Source of the DNA: Paenibacillus sp. BIHB 4019
Lineage (GTDB): Bacteria; Bacillota; Bacilli; Paenibacillales; Paenibacillaceae
Direction of reading: 5' to 3'
Assembly (NCBI RefSeq): GCF_002741035.1
Contig: NZ_CP016808.1
Location: 5,752,501 to 5,816,500 of the forward strand
DNA: 64,000 bases
Shown here in pieces: positions 37,488 through 45,242 of the stretch. A program made the position numbers and the translations under genes. Position 1 is the first letter of the stretch, and every line of letters starts with the position of its first letter. Below the pieces are notes generated by a model. The model did no database searches, was not told the DNA's origin, and saw nothing but the letters and a program-made list of their open reading frames with translations.

Positions 37488-38297
37488 TCATCCCCCTAAA
37501 CCGAGATATTTCTTCATCCCAACGCTCCATATCATTCGCGAGCCGGCAAATAACACGCCAATCCACAAACCTTGCAGACCAAGCCCCTGAGCAATTTCAT
37601 GTCCATTCAGCTTCCCATTAATGACGTTCGTCGGAAAATAAATCGAATATTTAAACGGGAGATAATCCAGCAGTTCGTTAATCGTCTCGCCAAAAACTTC
37701 AATCGGAAATATGCCGCCGCTAAGAATAATGATTAAAAGGCCCGTCAATTCAAAAAAATAAGATATTTCTGCGAGCCAGAAAGCAATTGCCGCAACGGTA
37801 TACGAGATAAGAAAGGAGAGCAGCAGGGCCAGAGTCACCGCCGCGACAAACAAAGCGACTCTTTCTATCGTCAAGTCCACACCGTACAAGTTCGCGAATA
37901 CGATTAGCAAAATGAAAATGATGCCGTGCATGACAGCGAAAAAGAACATTTTCTGCCCAAGAAGGCCAAACAGCTTTAATCCGAAATAGCTAGCAGGCAA
38001 TATTAAATGTTTGTTGAGCGCCCCATCTTTAATGTCGGTCCCGATCGAATGGTCTGTATTCGAGGACACGATTCGGGTTACAATGGCTGCGACAATCGTA
38101 TAGAGAATCATTTCTTCATACGAATAGCCAAAAAATTGCCCGTCAGGCGAACCGGCAAATACAGCCGTCCATATAAAGGTTTGAATGAGAATCGGAAAAA
38201 ACGCGCTGACGAGCGAAAAGGCAAAGTCGAAGCGGTACTCCAGCGAGGTCTGAATACCCAGTTGAAACACCCGTAAATATTTACCGAATGGGTTCAT
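37488..38297 (-). CDS. ABC-2 family exporter permease (first subunit)
   Basis: About 269 residues, six helices. Start ATG 38297 (MNPFGKYLRVFQ) has GGAGGGGG just upstream; the longer open frame overlaps the ATPase gene. The gene begins 17 bases before the end of the ATPase gene, so translation is coupled. This permease type works as a heterodimer with the next one. Confidence 0.85.
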   Translation of the reverse strand: MNPFGKYLRVFQLGIQTSLEYRFDFAFSLVSAFFPILIQTFIWTAVFAGSPDGQFFGYSYEEMILYTIVAAIVTRIVSSNTDHSIGTDIKDGALNKHLILPASYFGLKLFGLLGQKMFFFAVMHGIIFILLIVFANLYGVDLTIERVALFVAAVTLALLLSFLISYTVAAIAFWLAEISYFFELTGLLIIILSGGIFPIEVFGETINELLDYLPFKYSIYFPTNVINGKLNGHEIAQGLGLQGLWIGVLFAGSRMIWSVGMKKYLGLGG

Positions 38298-39276
38298 GCA
38301 AGCTCCCCCTCCGATACAACGATAAGATGACGTCCTCGATGGGGACATCCTCGATCGTAATGTCATCGATCGGGAACCTGCCTAGCAGTTCTCTGGACAC
38401 TTCTTGGATACGCTCCCTCCCAATCTCCATCGTGACGACTTGACCATTCGACTGCATCACTGTTCCATAGGGAGCAAGCCATTCTGCTTCGACGCTGCTT
38501 GCAAACTTAAGCTTTACAATCTTTTTCCTGTTCATCCAATCGTCAATCCGATTGAATTCGCCATCGAACACGAGACTTCCGTCGCTAATGATAATAGCTC
38601 GATTACACAGGTCTTCAATATCTTTTAAATAATGGCTCGTTAGCAGAATTGTCGTTCGGTGCTGCTCGTTGTACTGCTTTAGAAATCTTCTCACCCTTTG
38701 TTGTGTCTCAATGTCGAGCCCAATTGTCGGTTCGTCGAGGAAGAGAAGCTTTGGGCGATGAATGAGCGCTGCTATCAGTTCCATCTTCATCCGTTCTCCC
38801 AGAGAGAGGCGTCGGACCTGCACGTTAAGAATCTTACCGACGTCAAGCAGCTCTACGAGTTCATCGAGCGTTTCCCGATACTGGCGTTCCTCCACTTGGT
38901 AGATGTAACGGTTTAATACGATCGACTCGGAAGCGGGCAGATCGGTCCATAGTTGGCTTTTCTGCCCCATCACGATTGCAAACTGCCTCTTAAACTCTTT
39001 TTTTCGTTCATACGGCTTGTAGCCAAGCACCGAAACATCTCCGCTTGTCGGATGGAGTATTCCCGACAGCATTTTAAGCGTCGTCGTTTTTCCTGCCCCA
39101 TTCGGTCCAAGGAAGGCTACCATCTCGCCTTCTTCGATCGAGAAGCTTACCCCTTTCACCGCTTCTTTCACAAGCGTATTCCTGCGAAACAAATTTTTCA
39201 GCGAATGCAAGACGCCGGCTTCTTTCGTATAGTAGGAGAAGCTTTTGTATAACTCCTCCACGTGTACATCCTTCAA
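38281..39276 (-). CDS. ABC exporter ATP-binding protein, COG4586 type
   Basis: A 331-residue ATPase: Walker A GPNGAGKTTTLKML, Q-loop VMGQKSQLW, signature RRLSLGERMKMELI, Walker B LLFLDEPTIGLD, H-loop LLTSHYLKDIE, then a C-terminal extension of about 90 residues typical of this exporter family. TTG start. Its ribosome site GGGAGG is formed by the last codons of the radical SAM gene, so exporter and maturation enzyme are co-translated. Confidence 0.92.
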   Translation of the reverse strand: MKDVHVEELYKSFSYYTKEAGVLHSLKNLFRRNTLVKEAVKGVSFSIEEGEMVAFLGPNGAGKTTTLKMLSGILHPTSGDVSVLGYKPYERKKEFKRQFAIVMGQKSQLWTDLPASESIVLNRYIYQVEERQYRETLDELVELLDVGKILNVQVRRLSLGERMKMELIAALIHRPKLLFLDEPTIGLDIETQQRVRRFLKQYNEQHRTTILLTSHYLKDIEDLCNRAIIISDGSLVFDGEFNRIDDWMNRKKIVKLKFASSVEAEWLAPYGTVMQSNGQVVTMEIGRERIQEVSRELLGRFPIDDITIEDVPIEDVILSLYRRGSLHEPIR

Positions 39277-39283
39277 CCAGCGG

Positions 39284-40453
39284 TCACCTCCCGTAATGGT
39301 ACAGCAAGCCGCACCGGGAACAGACGGGCATCAGTCCGCATGATAGCAGCTCCCGATGGTTTCCGTACTTGTCGCCATGCCAGATCTCTTCAGGAGAAGC
39401 CTCGTGCAGACTCCCTACAACAAGCTCAGGGAAGAACTTGCATGGAGTCGCTTGCCCGTTCGGCAGCACGTCCATCCGCGTCGATATAGCCAGACATTTC
39501 GTCCGGTTCATTCCTGCTTGCGGCTCCCCTCTAATGAAGCTATCCACTTCATTCTCCTCAAGCGCAGGCATAAATCGAACGCGGCTCGCCCATACCTGTT
39601 GCGAGATTCGGCGGACTTCTTCTTTCAAAGCCTCGATTCGATCCGGAGTAATACGGTATGTGAACGAATGCCAACTGCAACTGCCCATCCTTATGGAATC
39701 CAGCCACTCCATGCGCCTGGCGTAGAAGTCATCCATCGACGAGGCCGATTCAGGAGAAATGTACCAGGGATAGACGAGATAGATGGAGTCAACGCCCATT
39801 TCTGAAAAGTGCTTAATAAAGTCAAAGAGCTTTGGTATCATATTGTCGTTCATCGTCAAACTAACGGAAACACGGCCCTTGTATATTTGTTTCCGTTGTA
39901 GTTCCAGAAGCGTCTCGATGGCCGATACGACCTTCCGCCAGGTTCCCTTCCCGCGGATTTTATCATTTTCAATTTCGAATCCTTCCAGACTGGCCAATAC
40001 AACAAGCCCTTCGCCGATCTTCAATAGCGAGTCTAGCTTCTGCTCCAGCAACACCGCGTTGGTACAGATCGTCGTCGTCCTCTGGTCCGCTTCCAGCATA
40101 TTTGCTATTTCATCGAACCGGCTGTAATAGAGCGGCTCTCCTCCCCACAAATACACCTTTGATTTTTTGGGCTTTGTGAAGGCGAGCAGACGTTCAACCA
40201 ACACCGGATCAATCTCCCTGACCTGCTCCGATTTTTCCATGTTCCAATGAAATCCGTCTTCGTTCCACTCGTAGCAATGCTTGCACCTCAGATTGCATCC
40301 GTTGTTCAGCTTAATTCCAATGTCCTCCGGTATATCGAGCGCATAGCGTGGATTATCCGCTATTCTGCGACTCGCCCGGGACATGTTCATAATCGTGCGT
40401 TTCATGTCACTGAACAACTGCTCGTCAAACGTTCGATTCGTTTTCGGCTGCAT
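39284..40453 (-). CDS. Radical SAM enzyme with SPASM-type C-terminus
   Basis: About 389 residues from ATG 40453 (GGAGGG seven bases upstream). The radical SAM cluster motif is CNLRCKHC, followed by YLWGGEPLYY. The C-terminal part carries extra cysteines as in SPASM/twitch domains (CLAISTRMDVLPNGQATPCKFFPE; CGLMPVCSRCGLLYHYG) for auxiliary iron-sulfur clusters. This class modifies RiPP peptides or oxidises sugars and cyclitols (BtrN, AnSME-like). I find no short precursor peptide gene nearby, so a sugar or carrier-bound substrate is more likely here. The gene overlaps the glycosyltransferase gene by 29 bases. Confidence 0.88.
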   Translation of the reverse strand: MQPKTNRTFDEQLFSDMKRTIMNMSRASRRIADNPRYALDIPEDIGIKLNNGCNLRCKHCYEWNEDGFHWNMEKSEQVREIDPVLVERLLAFTKPKKSKVYLWGGEPLYYSRFDEIANMLEADQRTTTICTNAVLLEQKLDSLLKIGEGLVVLASLEGFEIENDKIRGKGTWRKVVSAIETLLELQRKQIYKGRVSVSLTMNDNMIPKLFDFIKHFSEMGVDSIYLVYPWYISPESASSMDDFYARRMEWLDSIRMGSCSWHSFTYRITPDRIEALKEEVRRISQQVWASRVRFMPALEENEVDSFIRGEPQAGMNRTKCLAISTRMDVLPNGQATPCKFFPELVVGSLHEASPEEIWHGDKYGNHRELLSCGLMPVCSRCGLLYHYGR

Positions 40454-41537
40454 ATAGATTCCCTCCATATTCAATCGTGCTCGCTCTTGCTTGGAGTAAG
40501 TTTTCGTGTATGCGGACAAGTGGTTCAAAGGCATATCCCTGAGTCTTCCAATCGTCGTACCAGATGCCGAGTCCCCGCTCGATCCAGTATCGTGCATTGC
40601 TTTCCTCATGCTTGGCGAAGGGCTCTAGAAAAATGAACGGCGTGGCTGATTCCAATGACTCGAATAGCGAGTAGCCGCCTGGTTTGCTAATGATCGCCAT
40701 GGAATTGCGGATAATATCAAACAGCGGCGGATAATCATCTCGCCGGGAATAAACGACGGGATAACCGGAGTCGATTCGCCCGAGCGGCGGAAAACCGTGA
40801 ACCCCTCGCCCATCCTTAAGCCACGGGCTCCAATTTGGATCGTTCATATAATAGCGGACGTTCTCGCTCATTTCGATATCGTTATCGAAATAAGCCAGTA
40901 CATTAAGCTGCATGCCGCCAGCGAGCATTTCCCGGCATGCTCGTTTATAAGTGCCGATTCCCCATCCGCCGCCATGAAGCGTGAAGCGCTGCTCGCGTTC
41001 CGCAAGCGGAATCGCAGATTGCTCCGTAATCGATAGAGTCATCGCCATCTGGCTGCAGGACGTGTCGAAGAAACGGATTTTTCGATAAAAGTCACCTATC
41101 AATTCGCGGTACACGACATAGGATACCGATATGCCTGCGTCCAGATGAAGCAAGTCAACCTTTAGGCCGCCAGAGCCATGACGTTCGCGATATTGATTCA
41201 GAACTGGCAGCCAAAATCCGGTTGTCGCGATAAACGAGTTTCGCCCTTCCCGCTCCCATTCATCGAGCAGCTGCTCCACCTTTAGCGGATCGAAGCTGCC
41301 GGAAATGTCATGGGCGAATTCGGCGCTTTTTTTAGCCAAGTTGAAGTCGTTGTGAAACGCTTTTCGGTAAGCCGGAACCTTATTTTTAATAGAATCCCTA
41401 TAGAAGTTTTCTAGGACGCATATTTCGGAGCGAATTCCCTGCGCGTCAAGCCGGCGCGATAATTGCACAGCCGGCACATAAGCGCCTAGCGAATTGCCCG
41501 ATCCCAGCAGCGTAACAACTCCCTTTGGATTATTCAT
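40425..41537 (-). CDS. MurG-like (GT28/GT1-type) glycosyltransferase
   Basis: About 370 residues from ATG 41537 (MNNPKGVVTLLGSGNSLGAY), with GAGG upstream. The N-terminal Gly-rich loop suggests a GT-B fold, and the C-terminal segment IISKPGGYSLFESLESATPFIFLEPFAKHEESNA matches the nucleotide-sugar pocket of MurG/UGT-like enzymes. It would attach a sugar, often GlcNAc in relatives, to the cluster scaffold. This fits the PIG-L deacetylase nearby, which commonly removes acetyl from GlcNAc. The assignment rests on the C-terminal motif. Confidence 0.72.
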   Translation of the reverse strand: MNNPKGVVTLLGSGNSLGAYVPAVQLSRRLDAQGIRSEICVLENFYRDSIKNKVPAYRKAFHNDFNLAKKSAEFAHDISGSFDPLKVEQLLDEWEREGRNSFIATTGFWLPVLNQYRERHGSGGLKVDLLHLDAGISVSYVVYRELIGDFYRKIRFFDTSCSQMAMTLSITEQSAIPLAEREQRFTLHGGGWGIGTYKRACREMLAGGMQLNVLAYFDNDIEMSENVRYYMNDPNWSPWLKDGRGVHGFPPLGRIDSGYPVVYSRRDDYPPLFDIIRNSMAIISKPGGYSLFESLESATPFIFLEPFAKHEESNARYWIERGLGIWYDDWKTQGYAFEPLVRIHENLLQARASTIEYGGNLYAAENESNV

Positions 41538-42807
41538 AGATTCGGGCACCTCGTTCTTGCAGGATCCGCTTCGCCTCGTCGTACAATCGTTCTCGCTCCC
41601 CGGTATCTTCGGCAATTACCGTTACATACAATCTTCCCTTATACCAATGGGCATCATCGCTTGGAATAGACGATTGAGCCGAAACCGCGGCGATGGATAG
41701 CGCTGCCGATGATAGAGGAATGATGCCGTCCCCTCGGCGGTTGGGGAACAATGCTTCGCGTCCTCGGAGTGCCAAAAGCAGATCCTCGTAGTCTATGATG
41801 TCGCGATAGCCGAATGAGATGAAGGTTAGCGCGCCTCTCCGCCGAAGCGTCCGGTCCAGCCGATGATTAATCAGCCCCATCGAAATGCGGGCATTAATCT
41901 CGACGACAGGCACCAATGTACCGTCCGCGAGCAGCATGGAGTCGACGCATACATGTCCGAAATAACCCGCTGTAGAGAGGCTGTCCGCTACAAGCTCCAT
42001 CGCATCAAAATAATCTCGCTTTTTTAAGGCTTCCCGGCCCTCTTCATCCATTGATCTGGAGCCGGCATATGCCAATTGGCGGTTGACCATTTCCTGTACG
42101 CCATGCCATTGAACAGAGCCGCCAGAGGATAATTCGAACTGGCAAGAGAAATCGCTCGCGACGTCGAGGAACGGCTCGAGAAGAAATCGGGTGACTTTGC
42201 CCCCTTCCTCCTGCTTCCGCAGGTACGCAACGACCGCGTCCAGGTTATAGGCGGAGCGGACAAGCAAATTCCCTTTGCCTGAGACCCCATAAGGATCCTT
42301 GATTAATATGGCGGCGTGATAACGGAGAAGCTCATGGCCTTGTACCGCCAAATCATCAGATCCATCTATCGGGTGGCTGAAGCTTGTCAGACCGAGCTTA
42401 TTTGACAAGCTGGCCGAATACAGCTTTGAATTGACCAGCCTAACCTTGTCGTACAGGGGCAGCTTCTCTTCCAAGCCAATCGAAGCGCAGAACTGCTGCG
42501 TATCGGCAAGGATGGAATAAGGCAATGCCCGACTGTACGATCTCAGCTTATCCGCCGTTTCGCTCACGCCGGCTGCGTGCGGCTCGAACGCAAAACCTAG
42601 CTTGCGCAAGTAGTACAATTGCGCCTCTTCGATCGGATACCGCGTAAGAAGGCCGTCTTGGGGGGCACACAAAGGAAACAGCAGCTCATCCATGCACGAC
42701 ACGATTAGCGATCGATCGAAATCCCTTATGGCCGGCAGCTTGCTGGATGCATCGTCCCTCCACAGCGACTCGGAGTCAAAAGTTCCGAACACGAGCGTTT
42801 TATCCAA
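41530..42807 (-). CDS. ATP-grasp ligase
   Basis: About 425 residues. The best start is TTG 42807, after GGAAGG, overlapping the ACP stop by eight bases. ATP-grasp features: ILIKDPYGVSGKGNLLVRS for the nucleotide loop and VPVVEINARISMGL with the metal-binding Glu/Asn. These ligases join a carboxylate to an amine, thiol or carrier. Sitting directly after an ACP gene it is the counterpart of BtrJ, which loads an amino acid on the ACP BtrI in butirosin synthesis. The substrate is unknown. The N-terminal 100 residues are of unclear fold. Confidence 0.8.
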   Translation of the reverse strand: MDKTLVFGTFDSESLWRDDASSKLPAIRDFDRSLIVSCMDELLFPLCAPQDGLLTRYPIEEAQLYYLRKLGFAFEPHAAGVSETADKLRSYSRALPYSILADTQQFCASIGLEEKLPLYDKVRLVNSKLYSASLSNKLGLTSFSHPIDGSDDLAVQGHELLRYHAAILIKDPYGVSGKGNLLVRSAYNLDAVVAYLRKQEEGGKVTRFLLEPFLDVASDFSCQFELSSGGSVQWHGVQEMVNRQLAYAGSRSMDEEGREALKKRDYFDAMELVADSLSTAGYFGHVCVDSMLLADGTLVPVVEINARISMGLINHRLDRTLRRRGALTFISFGYRDIIDYEDLLLALRGREALFPNRRGDGIIPLSSAALSIAAVSAQSSIPSDDAHWYKGRLYVTVIAEDTGERERLYDEAKRILQERGARIYE

Positions 42808-43048
42808 CTCGCGGTTCCATTCCTTCCAAAAAATGCATGAACGCCTCGACCGATAATAGATACTTGAAGTCGAGGTCCTCATATGAAATCTCGACCCGAA
42901 AAACGTCCTCGACCATGAGAATAAACTGAATCATTTGCAGGGAATCAATTCCGATTTCATTGATCAGGTCCGATTTCAACGTAATGGTATCTCGCAGCGT
43001 TTCGTCTTCTTTTACAGTTGCTAGAATGTCTTTTATTTTCTCGATCAT
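42800..43048 (-). CDS. Acyl carrier protein (ACP-1)
   Basis: An 82-residue carrier protein. The phosphopantetheine Ser lies in NEIGIDSLQMIQFILMVED (near residue 36), within a four-helix acidic protein. Start ATG after GGAGG. It leads the densely overlapping set ligase, glycosyltransferase, radical SAM, exporter, so the intermediate is probably carried on it during synthesis. Distinct from housekeeping AcpP, which has the DSLD motif. Confidence 0.92.
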   Translation of the reverse strand: MIEKIKDILATVKEDETLRDTITLKSDLINEIGIDSLQMIQFILMVEDVFRVEISYEDLDFKYLLSVEAFMHFLEGMEPRVG

Positions 43049-43070
43049 TGCGATTCCTCCAATTTTAAGA

Positions 43071-43098
43071 TTGGCATTTGAGAAAATTTAAATATAAT
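43071..43098 (+). promoter_or_regulatory. Sigma-A-type promoter of the PIG-L deacetylase gene
   Basis: TTGGCA at 43071-43076, 16-base spacer, perfect TATAAT at 43093-43098. It is in the divergent gap between the ACP-1 and deacetylase genes. AAAGGAG follows before the ATG at 43139. Confidence 0.75.
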
Positions 43099-43138
43099 AG
43101 AATTTAATTCATATTTTTCTAAAGGAGCTGCATCTGGT

Positions 43139-43927
43139 ATGAAGCATCTATTTCTATCTCCCCACCTGGACGACGCTGTCATTTCTTGCGGGGATTACAT
43201 CGATCACCTCGTCCAAACAGGCGATGCCGTGACCATCATGACGATTTATACGGGAGCGGCCGAACAGCTGTCCATGCTGGCCAAAATCATGCATAAGAAA
43301 TTCGGTCTGCGCGATCAGAATGTCATGGAAGTTCGGCTCCGCGAAGATCAAGAAGCGTGCTTCCTGCTTGGTGCCGACACCATACATATAGGTTTGCCGG
43401 AATGTCTCTACAGGGTTGATGAAGAGGGCCAACCGGTATACAGCAAGCTGCAGCAGCTGTTCGCAACCGCCACTTCCGCCGAACCTAGGGCTGGCAAGAT
43501 CATCCGCGCTGCGCTTTCCGATATGGACTTTTCGCCATACGACCGCATTTATATTCCTTTGGGCATCGGAAGGCATATCGATCATCTTCTTGTCCGGGAA
43601 GCAGCGGAATACATAACCGAGCAATCCGGGCAAGCTTTAAAGCTAATGTATTACCGTGATTTGCCGTACTTTTTTTACGGGACAGACCCTCATTGGAGGA
43701 GCGAGATCGCGCAAGGCATGCAGGAAATCCGTTTTACGCTTCCGGCCGTCTCACTCAGAAACAAGCTGTCCGCTATTGAACAATATGGCTCTCAGCTCCG
43801 TATGCTATGGACATCCCGGTTCCTCATGTTAAGACATATGGTTGTTCATGCTCGCTCTTTCGAGGACTCCCGCATGCGCATGCCGGAAGGGACGTACGCT
43901 TTCCCCCTATATACCCGGGCTCCGTGA
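43139..43927 (+). CDS. PIG-L family deacetylase
   Basis: A 262-residue zinc hydrolase. The PIG-L signature SPHLDDAVISCGDYI (metal ligands His, Asp, Asp) is at residues 7-22 and the second His in GIGRHIDHLLVRE near 145. PIG-L enzymes deacetylate GlcNAc units of small molecules and glycolipids (MshB, BshB, BtrD). It is the only plus-strand gene in the cluster, with its own promoter, and its end overlaps the end of the ACP-2 gene by 21 bases. It probably frees an amino group that receives the carrier-bound acyl chain. Confidence 0.92.
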   Translation: MKHLFLSPHLDDAVISCGDYIDHLVQTGDAVTIMTIYTGAAEQLSMLAKIMHKKFGLRDQNVMEVRLREDQEACFLLGADTIHIGLPECLYRVDEEGQPVYSKLQQLFATATSAEPRAGKIIRAALSDMDFSPYDRIYIPLGIGRHIDHLLVREAAEYITEQSGQALKLMYYRDLPYFFYGTDPHWRSEIAQGMQEIRFTLPAVSLRNKLSAIEQYGSQLRMLWTSRFLMLRHMVVHARSFEDSRMRMPEGTYAFPLYTRAP

Positions 43928-44200
43928 ACGTTCCTTTTCGTTGGCAAGCCTCCCTACCTCGCTTGCCAAGTCCCCAATCGTTGTCCACTTGCTGCCATGC
44001 CCAAGCAACTCGTCTGGCAAAATAATGTCATATTCCTTTTCTATCGCGACTACAAGCTCTATGACCCGTATCGATTCCAGCATCGGCCATAACAGCGAGA
44101 GCGGCAAATCTTGTTGAATGGTTTCTTTTACCTCTTCATTTTCAATCATGGATCGGATTTTATTAAGAATGGATTCGGTAATCGTTGCTATTTTGATCAT
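43907..44200 (-). CDS. Second acyl carrier protein-like protein (ACP-2)
   Basis: A 97-residue protein with an ACP plan: short helix 1, then a Ser motif MLESIRVIELVVAIEKEYDI at about residues 40-60, and a C-terminal helix TTIGDLASEVGRL. The usual Asp before the Ser is Glu, and Leu after it is Ile, so it is divergent, but the helix II spacing is right. Start ATG after GGAAGGGAG. It shares a transcript with the gene at 44241. Confidence 0.78.
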   Translation of the reverse strand: MIKIATITESILNKIRSMIENEEVKETIQQDLPLSLLWPMLESIRVIELVVAIEKEYDIILPDELLGHGSKWTTIGDLASEVGRLANEKERSRSPGI

Positions 44201-44240
44201 GGCTCAACTCCCTTCCTCCTTACGCTTTTTTCAGTTATGC

Positions 44241-45236
44241 TCACAGCATCCTCAGCATTGTAGTAAGCGTCTTTTTCTCCCGATCCGAAATTTCGCCGAG
44301 CAGCGTTCCAGCTTTTTTCATAAATTCGCGATTGCCGGCCACCCTTGCTTTGACGACTAGGTTCCTTGCCAGAAATGCCAAATTCGCTATGATTTCGTAT
44401 TCACCGTACAGCTCTTCATAATGATTCAGATATCCGTATTGCCCCATATATTCGATCCTTTTGAGCATAAGCTTCTTATGATCGTAAATGACGTGGAATG
44501 GTTTGTAGTCCGGTTCCCATTCGCCAGCTGCCGCCTTAATCGCGTCCTCCGCCAGCGCTTCGTACACATCTAACCCGAATGCGCATCGCCGATCGCTTCC
44601 GAGGCTGAAGCTGCTGGAGCAGGCCAGAAACTCCTGAATAAGTCTCCTCACGAGCTCGATGTTAAATTCGTAGCGGGCATCGCGAAAGCTGAAAAGTGCC
44701 ACGCCGCCGCGACCGCCCATTAGCCAATCCCATTCGTCGTTTACTGCTTCATAGGCCATTCTCAACTGTGCAAAAGACACTTTCTCGAATGAATACTTCC
44801 CTTTGAATGTAAAATCCGCAACATAAAAGACCTCTTCGTCCATGTCGTACCCATAAATAAACGTATCATGCTGAAAGTGGTCGATTCCGTCCAGAAAGAC
44901 GCTTTGTTCGACTACAGTGTAAATATAGTTGCCTCGATCGATACAGCCGCAAAAAAACGTTACAGGATCATCTGCGATCAAACGGACCGTCTCTCGCTTA
45001 AGCAACTGCTGGTATATCCATGGAGACAGATGAGGAAAGGTCCCGAATTCCACGGTCGGAGCGCGGTAAAACTCGATCTGGGAAGCCGTGGGATCGAAAG
45101 TCATTTGAAGCTGGATATAATTGCTCATGATCCACGGCGTGGACTGCGGATAATTGGACAGCACCGCTAATAGGTTGGCGTGCCATTGCCAAGACGTCAC
45201 ATCGGGATACTGCATAGGCAACACTTTCGCTACCAT
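44241..45236 (-). CDS. Unknown protein with a papain-like, BtrH-related look
   Basis: A 331-residue soluble protein. The stretch FQHDTFIYGYDMDEEVFYVADF (near residue 120) resembles the His-containing strand of BtrH_N / C39-like papain-fold proteins, which in butirosin move the acyl chain from ACP to the aminosugar. The expected N-terminal catalytic Cys is not obvious: the matching spot reads SWQWHANLLAVL, and cysteines occur only later (FFCGCIDRG). So the family call is tentative. It starts a few bases after a GH32 gene and precedes the ACP-2 gene by 40 bases, which fits a carrier-dependent acyltransferase. Confidence 0.5.
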   Translation of the reverse strand: MVAKVLPMQYPDVTSWQWHANLLAVLSNYPQSTPWIMSNYIQLQMTFDPTASQIEFYRAPTVEFGTFPHLSPWIYQQLLKRETVRLIADDPVTFFCGCIDRGNYIYTVVEQSVFLDGIDHFQHDTFIYGYDMDEEVFYVADFTFKGKYSFEKVSFAQLRMAYEAVNDEWDWLMGGRGGVALFSFRDARYEFNIELVRRLIQEFLACSSSFSLGSDRRCAFGLDVYEALAEDAIKAAAGEWEPDYKPFHVIYDHKKLMLKRIEYMGQYGYLNHYEELYGEYEIIANLAFLARNLVVKARVAGNREFMKKAGTLLGEISDREKKTLTTMLRML

Positions 45237-45242
45237 GAAACG

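Noticed and set aside
39284..40453. RiPP cluster with the SPASM enzyme as maturase
   Set aside because: No precursor-like short gene, peptidase or leader-binding domain is seen nearby, while ACPs and sugar enzymes are.
41530..45236. An actual aminoglycoside (butirosin-type) cluster
   Set aside because: No DOI synthase, aminotransferase or aminocyclitol gene is in the window; only the enzyme classes for acyl transfer and deacetylation are shared.
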